NCBI GenBank assembly: GCA_030617525.1
Contig: JAUWVG010000039.1
Span: 1 to 10,574 of the forward strand
Origin: Candidatus Aminicenantota bacterium
GTDB taxonomy: Bacteria; Acidobacteriota; Aminicenantia; Aminicenantales; Aminicenantaceae
DNA length: 10,574 bases
Direction of reading: 5' to 3'
Below are positions 5,460-10,574 of this stretch, in pieces (the stretch's first letter is position 1; every line of letters begins with the position of its first letter). The position numbers and the translations under genes were made by a program. Below the pieces are notes generated by a model. That model worked only from the letters and a program-made list of their open reading frames with translations, did not search any database and was not told the origin of the DNA.

Positions 5460-6515
5460 TTATAGAGATCTGTTCAAAACAAAGTCTGAGACCATTGAGA
5501 GAGTGTCTCTATAAATGGATTTAGGAAACAAATTGATCAAATCCTTAGCCTTAAGTGCGAATTCCTCGGCTTTTTGAAATGTGTACTCTAGAGCTCCGTT
5601 AGATTTGACCATCTTGAGAATTTCTTGCGTTGAATTCTCAGAGAGTTTTCTCTCTTCCAAGATTGCGGCAATCCGGCTTCTATTTTCTGCTCCGTCAACT
5701 TTTAAAGTGTATATGAGGGGAAGAGTGAGACGTTTTTCACTCAAATCTGAAAGTACAGGTTTTCCGAGAATCTTCGCTTCTCCTGAAAAATCTAGGAGAT
5801 CATCGATCAGTTGAAAACTCATCCCTAAGTTCCTTCCGGATGAAATGAGCCGGCTGAGCTCTTCTTTAGATGCCCCTCCCAGTATACCTGCAATCTGACA
5901 GGATGCCGCAAAAAGTGAAGCAGTTTTTTTGTTTAAAATTTCCAAGTATTCGTGTTCAAGTATGTTGAGGTTCCCGCTCATATAGTATTCAAACAATTCC
6001 CCATCGATCATTTCAGTTGAAACATCGGTTAGGATTTTAACGATGTCCTTAAAATTGCTTTCCAGAGACAGTCCGAGAGTTTTAATGTATAAATAATCAC
6101 CCAACAAGACTGTAATATTCGGGCCCCATTTGGCATGAACGGTCTCTTTACCTCTTCTCGTATCCGAATGATCGATGATGTCATCGTGAAGGAGGCTGGC
6201 TGTGTGAATAGTCTCTACCAGCGCAGACATGTTGATGTGCTCTTTCCCTTTATACCCCAAGAGTTTTGCACAGAGGATAAGGAGAGCCGGCCGGATTCTT
6301 TTCCCGCTTTTCTGAAAGAGATAAGAGTTGATCTCTGAAATGATCGGATTGGAAGACTTTGAGAAGAGCTGGAGGGCCTTTTCCACCTCATCTAAATCGC
6401 CTTTGATATTTTTGTAAAGCAGTGTTAATGAAGGTTTTTTCTTCAAATGAGATGAGAAATAATCTTTAATTTCATCTTTCATTGTCGCGGGTCTGAATTC
6501 AGCTGAATCTTTCAT
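5460..6515 (-). CDS. Trans-type polyprenyl diphosphate synthase
   Basis: A 351-residue all-helical isoprenyl synthase that condenses isopentenyl diphosphate onto an allylic diphosphate using magnesium. Motifs: GKRIRP (71-76) binding diphosphate; the first aspartate-rich motif DDIID (111-115) followed by DTRRG with Arg120/121; GDYL (139-142); Lys197 in NKKTASLF; the second aspartate-rich motif FQLIDDLLDFSG (234-245) with Asp238, 239 and 242; and the GK pair 251-252. The residues four and five positions before DDIID are Ser107 and Ala106. Bulky aromatics there limit products to C15-C20, so the small residues point to a long-chain product (roughly C30 or more), such as a menaquinone tail. The start at 6515 has AAGG 7 bases upstream; the in-frame Met12 has no ribosome site. 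It lies 14 bases after tatD and 30 before the CYTH gene, so these are likely one transcript. It could be called ispB/hepT-like; product length needs assay. Confidence 0.9.
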   Translation of the reverse strand: MKDSAEFRPATMKDEIKDYFSSHLKKKPSLTLLYKNIKGDLDEVEKALQLFSKSSNPIISEINSYLFQKSGKRIRPALLILCAKLLGYKGKEHINMSALVETIHTASLLHDDIIDHSDTRRGKETVHAKWGPNITVLLGDYLYIKTLGLSLESNFKDIVKILTDVSTEMIDGELFEYYMSGNLNILEHEYLEILNKKTASLFAASCQIAGILGGASKEELSRLISSGRNLGMSFQLIDDLLDFSGEAKILGKPVLSDLSEKRLTLPLIYTLKVDGAENRSRIAAILEERKLSENSTQEILKMVKSNGALEYTFQKAEEFALKAKDLINLFPKSIYRDTLSMVSDFVLNRSL

Positions 6516-6529
6516 TGTGCGGCCTTATC

Positions 6530-7294
6530 TTAACATCTCAAATTTGATATTTCAATTCCAAAGAGAGAGGTGAAATTGAGGGTTGTCTGATCTGAAAAAT
6601 CAGACCAGGAAACGTTTTTTATTTCAGCGATAAATTGAGCGATGTCTTTGACGAATTTTGGCTCATTCCTTTTTATCTTTCCCCTAAAGGGGACAGGCGC
6701 CAGAAAAGGGGAATCAGTTTCTATGAGGAGGTGATCTAAAGGCATTTTTCTTGCCACATCTCTCAGGTCAAAAGCTTTTGGAAATGTGACAATTCCAGAA
6801 AAAGAGATGAAAAAATTTTTGTCGAGCATCTTTTGGGCAAAATCCCAATCCCCGGTAAAACAGTGAAGAACTCCTCCTCTGGTATATGTCTCTTCTTCTA
6901 TACAGTCGATGATGCTTTGAGAGGCTTCACGGCTGTGAATAATGACGGGCAAGTCCAGTTTTTGTGCCAGGTTGAGCTGCTGCTTGAAGGCAAGGATTTG
7001 AATATCTGGTGGGGAAAAATTGTAAAAAAAATCAAGGCCGATCTCACCGACCGCGTGAATCTTTTTGTCTTCTGCCAGGCTTTCAATTTTTGTCAGTGAT
7101 TCTGTCGTGAATTCCTTCGCCTTGTGAGGGTGAACCCCTCCGGAGGCATAAATATTTTCATATGTTTCGGTGAGTTCTGTTGTGATATGGATACTTTCGG
7201 GCTCTGTGACTTCTGCGGGACAGAGAATGGCTTTGATCCCTTCCTGGAATGCGGCTTGGATCACATTAACGCGATCTTCATCAAAAGCGGACAT
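6530..7294 (-). CDS. tatD: TatD family metal-dependent deoxyribonuclease; true N-terminus lies further upstream
   Basis: Given from the first canonical ATG, the protein has 254 residues. TatD hydrolases are two-metal TIM barrels acting on DNA 3' ends or D-aminoacyl substrates. Metal-ligand motifs visible: VGEIGLDFF (82-90, Glu84), PVIIHSREA (116-124, His120), HCFTG (144-148, His144) and ETDSPFLAP (192-200, Asp194), plus the RNEP loop (209-212). The family starts with an HxH motif ('IDSHAHL') before the first helix. Here that motif is not after the ATG but immediately before it, in the same frame: the codons at 7295-7321 read I-I-D-S-H-A-H-L-S. Translation must therefore begin upstream of 7309 for a working enzyme, although no ATG, GTG or TTG exists between there and an in-frame TAA at 7343-7345. 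See the separate entry. Length with the extension (about 263-270) is normal. It lies between the DUF885-like gene and the prenyl synthase (14-base gap). Confidence 0.88.
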   Translation of the reverse strand: MSAFDEDRVNVIQAAFQEGIKAILCPAEVTEPESIHITTELTETYENIYASGGVHPHKAKEFTTESLTKIESLAEDKKIHAVGEIGLDFFYNFSPPDIQILAFKQQLNLAQKLDLPVIIHSREASQSIIDCIEEETYTRGGVLHCFTGDWDFAQKMLDKNFFISFSGIVTFPKAFDLRDVARKMPLDHLLIETDSPFLAPVPFRGKIKRNEPKFVKDIAQFIAEIKNVSWSDFSDQTTLNFTSLFGIEISNLRC

Positions 7295-7342
7295 GCTCAG
7301 ATGAGCATGGGAATCGATGATAACGTGTTTTTTGTCTTTGAT
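7295..7342 (-). other. tatD: In-frame 5' extension of tatD carrying the HxH metal motif, with no canonical start codon
   Basis: Reading upstream of the ATG at 7294 in the same frame gives sixteen sense codons, I-K-D-K-K-H-V-I-I-D-S-H-A-H-L-S, before TAA at 7343-7345. The two metal-binding histidines are encoded at 7307-7309 and 7301-7303. The candidate initiators are all unusual: ATC at 7340-7342, GTT at 7322-7324, ATC at 7319-7321 or 7316-7318. No good ribosome site precedes any of them. The other two frames also lack a start that a one-base indel in the nearby A6 run could recruit. Confidence 0.75.
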
Positions 7343-7354
7343 TTATTCTCTAGC

Positions 7355-9127
7355 CTATTGAAGAATCAGGCGTTTCAGAAATCTGAAAGGGATAGCTCCA
7401 TGACTGAGTACTTCGGACAAAAAATCTTTTTGATTGTATGAATCGCCCTTAAGTTCCTTGTATTCTTTTTCCAGAGCCTTGTATTCCTGCAGCCCAACGT
7501 ATGCGTAGGCATTTGCGAGAGGATTGAGTAGAATTTCATTCCATACTCTCTCCGCTTCGCTTTGCGTGTAAAAACCGACTCGGGTCATGTAATTGACGGC
7601 ATCCTCTTTTGTCCAGGAGTCTTCGTGAGTATGGAATTCGACAATGAAGCTGACAACAGAGCGCATATCGAATTTGAGCTGGTTGAGTCTGAGCTTGAGG
7701 TCATAGTACCCGTATCCTGATTTCATCATCTGTTCTCCAAACATGTAGGGCCATCCCATAAGGACGGGCATATTTGGAAATAGTTTTCTGACAAGGGATG
7801 CGTTGGCATGGGTTTTGACAGCAGGCACAAAACATCCTGGATAGATAGTCCCGGCTGTCCAGAAAGGCAGGAACTTGTTTGTGTATTCTTCAAGAAACGA
7901 TTCGAGATTATCTGTTTCCAAGCCTTCGAAAAGAGGTGCGATCTGAAGAGAGAAAGTCCCATTTGGATCATAGGGTGCCGGGAAAACAAGTTTAAGCCAG
8001 GATGTCTGCAGGGCCTCAGGAGGAGCAGGTACGACTTCGAGAGAATCAGCTGGCAGATCGGCAAACTGATTGTCCTCTAGATAACTTTTGACTTCTGTGA
8101 TGAGAGAATTGACCTTAGCGGTAAATTCGTCTTTTGTCACATGATCGTTTTTTATCTTGTCAAATACATGGAAAACGACGGAATTGATCAACTGATCTTC
8201 ATTTGCATTTAGATTGGCGGGTGGATTTTCGATGTCGAATACAGGGTCCATGATCTTGTAAACAGCAAAACAGGTTTTGAACATCTCATTGCGAATATTT
8301 TTGGTATCGGCTTCTGCCTGGGCAAGCAGTTCCTGGACGGGAATATCATTCTGGAAAGTTGTGCGGACGAGTCTGGCGTGAGCTTCTATAAGCCTGAAAC
8401 TTCCAGTCGATCTTGGCAGGAGTTCATTCTGAAGGAAATTCTGGTAGTCATCCAACGCAGGGATGACCTTTGCCAGATTGGCCTGCAGTTTGGCTTTAAC
8501 ACTGTCGGGACACTGGTCAATGATTCCAGGGAGTTCATTTTTGTAGAAATTTAAAATTGTGGGGAATTGATTGATGGCGGTCTGGGTGTAAATTTCGGCT
8601 GGAGTTTTTAGGTTTTTTTTGGTTTCTGCGATAAATCTCTCTAAATCTTTCAATCGTGATTCCGCATTTTTTGCCTGTGCTTCCGTAGGTGCAGATCCTT
8701 CTGTAAATAGAGCTCGAATACAGTTCATTAAAATTGTATTAGTAAACAGGGGATTGTATTCCCACGGCACAAGCATTTCGTGCTGCATGACGTCAATATC
8801 CAGAGCGTTAACGATCAGAGCATGGTCAATCTGAAAATCCGGGCTTAATTTTTGGCTGACGATCTCAACCACTATTTCCTTATTGAACTCGTCCATTTCA
8901 TCGCGCCGCTTTTCGATGTTTTTTTCCCTGAAGTCCTCTAACTTGTCATTATATTTGTTGAAACCGGCAAGGGTGGCTGCAGTCGGGTAAAACTTCCAGT
9001 AGGCATCAAAATATGAGTCCAGGAGTTTCTGGAATTTCTCGTCTTCAGCATTTTGCTGAGAGAAGAGCTGAGTTGTGCTCATAGCTGCAAAAACCAGCAC
9101 GAATAACAGAATGGCTGTTCTCTTCAT
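7355..9127 (-). CDS. Secreted DUF885-family protein with altered metallopeptidase-like motifs
   Basis: A 590-residue protein with a clear Sec signal peptide (basic MKRT, hydrophobic core 5-16, probable cleavage near LFS-QQ, residues 21-25). The mature N-terminus shows the DUF885 opening 'YWKFYPTAATLAGFNKYNDKL' pattern (43-63). The C-terminal third aligns by eye with the family core: YPGCFVP (429-435) at the place of YPGHxxQ, MGWPYMFGEQMM (457-468) at the place of EGWAxYxEQMM, then GYGYYDLKLRLNQL, Arg489, FHTHEDSWTKEDA (498-510), and a final LSHGAIPFRFLKRLI (574-588). In usual members the PGHH and EGW residues resemble zinc-peptidase ligands; here His is replaced by Cys or Phe and Glu by Met. 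It may be a non-catalytic relative or use another chemistry. It has a perfect ribosome site and its own plausible promoter, and precedes tatD by 60 bases. Family confident; function unknown. Confidence 0.82.
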   Translation of the reverse strand: MKRTAILLFVLVFAAMSTTQLFSQQNAEDEKFQKLLDSYFDAYWKFYPTAATLAGFNKYNDKLEDFREKNIEKRRDEMDEFNKEIVVEIVSQKLSPDFQIDHALIVNALDIDVMQHEMLVPWEYNPLFTNTILMNCIRALFTEGSAPTEAQAKNAESRLKDLERFIAETKKNLKTPAEIYTQTAINQFPTILNFYKNELPGIIDQCPDSVKAKLQANLAKVIPALDDYQNFLQNELLPRSTGSFRLIEAHARLVRTTFQNDIPVQELLAQAEADTKNIRNEMFKTCFAVYKIMDPVFDIENPPANLNANEDQLINSVVFHVFDKIKNDHVTKDEFTAKVNSLITEVKSYLEDNQFADLPADSLEVVPAPPEALQTSWLKLVFPAPYDPNGTFSLQIAPLFEGLETDNLESFLEEYTNKFLPFWTAGTIYPGCFVPAVKTHANASLVRKLFPNMPVLMGWPYMFGEQMMKSGYGYYDLKLRLNQLKFDMRSVVSFIVEFHTHEDSWTKEDAVNYMTRVGFYTQSEAERVWNEILLNPLANAYAYVGLQEYKALEKEYKELKGDSYNQKDFLSEVLSHGAIPFRFLKRLILQ

Positions 9128-9132
9128 TGAAT

Positions 9133-9140
9133 CCTCCTTT
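9133..9140 (-). promoter_or_regulatory. Perfect ribosome binding site of the DUF885-like gene
   Basis: On the minus strand AAAGGAGG ends 5 bases before the ATG. It is the strongest ribosome site in the window and suggests high expression of the secreted protein. Confidence 0.75.
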
Positions 9141-9178
9141 CTAGTCTTCTAAATCTTTTTACAGGATCTAATCTGTTT

Positions 9179-9208
9179 CTTATAAAACCAAAAGTTGCAC
9201 ATTATCAA
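9179..9208 (-). promoter_or_regulatory. Probable sigma70-type promoter of the DUF885-like gene and the genes after it
   Basis: On the minus strand TTGATA (9203-9208, 5/6) and TATAAG (9179-9184, 5/6) are separated by 18 bases. Transcription would start near 9172, giving a leader of about 45 bases before ATG 9127. A 6-base inverted repeat AGTTGC/GCAACT (9193-9198 and 9223-9228) flanks the -35 and could be an operator, though it may be chance. Confidence 0.5.
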
Positions 9209-9251
9209 AAATATCGGACAAAGCAACTCCAATTCTTTACTCTGAAATTCG

Positions 9252-10253
9252 CTACCACTTCATCACTGCAGAAGCCCAGGTAAAGCCCGAACCAAATGCC
9301 GTTAAGACAATGATGTCTCCTTGTTGAATTCGGCCGCTCTTAACGGATTCATCAAGTCCAATAGGGATCGAGGCGGCTGTTGTGTTGCCGAAGCGATCGA
9401 TATTTCTTATGACTTTTTCGACCGGGATTTTTAAAATCTTGGCGACCATCAGGCTTATTCTATCGTTGGCCTGATGGGGTAGCAGATGATCGACATCTTC
9501 TATAGTCAGCCCGTTATGTTTTAAAGCAATCTGGACGGCCTTGGGCATTTTCTCAGATGCGTTCTTGAATACCAGCTTTCCGTTCATCTTTGGATAATGT
9601 CTTTTATCTTCCAAGAATCCGGGATAGAATGTGGGACGGTCTTTTGGAGAGGGGGAATCCATCCAGAGTTCGGTGGCAAATCTTCCATCTGAAAAGAGAT
9701 GTGTGGAAAGCACTCCGCGGCCATCGTCTTTTTCATTTGGCTCAATAATGACGGCTGCAGCCCCATCGCCGAAGAGAACTGCCAAATCTCTACCTTCGTC
9801 AGAATAATCGAGGTTTGAGGACTGGACTTCCGCAGCAACAAGGAGAATTTTTTTGTACATTCCTGCCTGAATGTAACCGGAGGCGGCCGAAAGTGCGTAA
9901 ATAAATCCACTGCACTGATTGCGAACATCCATCGCGCCTACTTCAGTTAATCCCAATTTTGACTGGACAAGAACACCTATGCCTGGAAAGTAGTGATCGG
10001 GGGAGAGTGTGGCGGCGATGATGAAATCGATCTCCTCTTTGTCAATCTGAGCGTCTTCTATCGCTCTCAAGGCTGCCTGAGTAGCCAGATCCGAAGAACC
10101 GATCCCTTCTTCTGCGTAGTGCCTCTCGCGGATCCCTGATCTCTGCTGAATCCATTCATCGGTTGTGTTCATGACTTTTTCAAGATCATGGTTTGTCACA
10201 ACTTTAGGTGGGACATAGTGCCCTGTCCCTGATATTATCGCTTTTTTATTCAT
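9252..10253 (-). CDS. fabH: Beta-ketoacyl-ACP synthase III family protein
   Basis: A 333-residue thiolase-fold condensing enzyme; in bacteria FabH joins acyl-CoA to malonyl-ACP to begin fatty acid chains. The catalytic triad is present: Cys114 in RNQCSGFIYAL (111-121), His260 in LLPHQANDRI (257-266) and Asn290 in FGNTTAASIP (288-297). Other family marks are the N-terminal GTGHYVPPKVVTN (9-21), TDEWIQQRSGIRER (31-44), FGDGAAA (161-167) and the C-terminal GSGFTWASAVMKW. The QCSGF context instead of the common A-C-A/S-G-F, and an inserted loop around 205-225 (PKDRPTFYPGFLEDKRHYPK), place it in a FabH subgroup whose primer may not be acetyl-CoA. It has no ribosome binding site; a perfect TATAAT lies 7 bases upstream of ATG, suggesting leaderless translation. 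No other fatty-acid gene is adjacent within the window, and the next gene has its own promoter, so fabH may be monocistronic. Confidence 0.92.
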   Translation of the reverse strand: MNKKAIISGTGHYVPPKVVTNHDLEKVMNTTDEWIQQRSGIRERHYAEEGIGSSDLATQAALRAIEDAQIDKEEIDFIIAATLSPDHYFPGIGVLVQSKLGLTEVGAMDVRNQCSGFIYALSAASGYIQAGMYKKILLVAAEVQSSNLDYSDEGRDLAVLFGDGAAAVIIEPNEKDDGRGVLSTHLFSDGRFATELWMDSPSPKDRPTFYPGFLEDKRHYPKMNGKLVFKNASEKMPKAVQIALKHNGLTIEDVDHLLPHQANDRISLMVAKILKIPVEKVIRNIDRFGNTTAASIPIGLDESVKSGRIQQGDIIVLTAFGSGFTWASAVMKW

Positions 10254-10260
10254 TAGAATG

Positions 10261-10266
10261 ATTATA
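10261..10266 (-). promoter_or_regulatory. Perfect -10 box 7 bases before fabH ATG (likely leaderless transcript)
   Basis: On the minus strand TATAAT ends 7 bases before the ATG at 10253, so transcription would begin at or next to the start codon. The -35 at 17-base spacing is weak (TTTATT, 10284-10289). The surrounding 10254-10300 is strongly AT-rich. Confidence 0.5.
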
Positions 10267-10409
10267 ATAAACGAAATAAAGAAAATAAAGCAAGAAAAAA
10301 AGCTTGGCCTTTGTGTGAGCGGGTTTCAACATATCACTTCTATCTTTAATCATCTACGTTTCTTCACCTTAAATTGTTTACCCTGTGTGCTTTGAAGCAT
10401 CCCCATTTC

Positions 10410-10521
10410 CGTGATTTAAAGAGCGAGTTCAAAAAAGTGACAAGAAATCACGCGTAGTTTTCCCCAGCGAGGAAAACTCGCTCGATTCCGTTCCTCGCTC
10501 TCATCTTCTTTCTGAAGATGA
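10410..10521. repeat. Cluster of overlapping perfect inverted repeats (possible REP-like element or structured RNA)
   Basis: Within 112 bases there are five perfect inverted repeats: CGTGATTT/AAATCACG (10410-10417 and 10445-10452); GAGCGAGTT/AACTCGCTC (10421-10429 and 10475-10483); AGTTTTCC/GGAAAACT (10456-10463 and 10471-10478, 7-base loop); AGCGAGGAA/TTCCTCGCT (10466-10474 and 10491-10499); TCATCTTC/GAAGATGA (10501-10508 and 10514-10521, 5-base loop). Several share bases and so cannot all form at once. The sequence is locally GC-richer than the AT-rich fabH promoter next to it. The part of the 321-base gene-free right end from 10301 to 10409 holds nothing I can name beyond a small 12-base palindrome at 10388-10399. 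No T-run follows any hairpin on either strand, so these are not simple terminators. Confidence 0.6.
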
Positions 10522-10573
10522 ACCATGCCCGCTCGTCCTCCATACGAATTTCTCTATCATCTTCCCAGAACTC
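10448..10573 (-). CDS. Open frame entering from the window edge (C-terminal fragment, unrecognised)
   Basis: On the minus strand a frame is open for 41 codons from the window edge to TGA at 10448-10450. Its translation is charged (begins EFWEDDREIRMEDERAWF, ends VFLAGENYA). I do not recognise it. It overlaps the palindrome cluster, which shapes its codons (for example the hairpin 10501-10521 encodes F-I-F-R-K-K-M), so it may be a chance frame inside a repeat instead of a gene. If real, it is the 3' end of a gene upstream of fabH. Confidence 0.25.
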   Translation of the reverse strand, partial: EFWEDDREIRMEDERAWFIFRKKMRARNGIERVFLAGENYA

Positions 10574-10574
10574 T

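Noticed and set aside
6482..6515. Internal Met12 as start of the prenyl synthase
   Set aside because: No ribosome site precedes it, whereas ATG at 6515 has AAGG at 7 bases.
7355..7430. Fusion or stop-codon readthrough joining the DUF885-like gene to tatD, since both are in the same frame
   Set aside because: Two stop codons (TAG 7355-7357 and TAA 7343-7345) separate them, and joining a secreted protein to a cytoplasmic nuclease makes no biological sense; same frame is a one-in-three coincidence.
10415..10574. Plus-strand open frame across the right end
   Set aside because: It has no ATG, GTG or TTG and appears open because it mirrors the palindromic sequence; no protein features were recognised.

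Overview
The window looks like a chromosomal core region of a moderately AT-rich, mostly uncultured bacterium, with compact operons and short gaps. A FlhG/MinD-type ATPase next to a small J-like protein, a secreted DUF885-family protein, a CYTH protein, a long-chain-type prenyl synthase and a FabH suggest Aminicenantes (OP8) or an Acidobacteria/Deltaproteobacteria-like lineage. That placement is an inference from protein style; no rRNA or other marker is present to confirm it. No tRNA, rRNA, CRISPR array or intact insertion sequence was seen.

Layout. (1) 1-2897, plus strand: the C-terminal part of an NAD-dependent epimerase/dehydratase, a classical short-chain dehydrogenase starting 5 bases later, a four-helix DUF350 membrane protein, and 10 bases later a signal-anchored or secreted protein whose C-terminal half is a transglutaminase-like cysteine domain. 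(2) 2905-4250, minus strand, convergent with the first block: a FlhG/MinD-like P-loop ATPase followed by a small protein resembling a J-domain but without the HPD tripeptide. (3) 4251-4438: an AT-rich divergent regulatory region with one GC-rich imperfect palindrome. (4) 4439-4819, plus strand: rpoZ, the RNA polymerase omega subunit, starting at TTG behind a strong ribosome binding site. (5) 4920-10253, minus strand: fabH, then a run of DUF885-like secreted protein, TatD nuclease, polyprenyl diphosphate synthase and CYTH phosphatase/cyclase-like protein. (6) 10254-10574: fabH promoter region, then a dense nest of overlapping perfect inverted repeats and a 41-codon open frame running off the window edge.

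How the genes fit together. Most are housekeeping or lipid-related: fabH starts fatty acid chains, the prenyl synthase makes a quinone or lipid-carrier tail, and the two Rossmann-fold reductases could act on lipid or sugar substrates. The less ordinary parts are the DUF350/transglutaminase-like pair, the ATPase/degenerate-J pair, a DUF885 protein that has lost the residues expected at its metal site, a tatD whose metal-binding N-terminus has no canonical start codon, a fabH that appears to be transcribed without a leader, and the palindrome cluster at the right edge.
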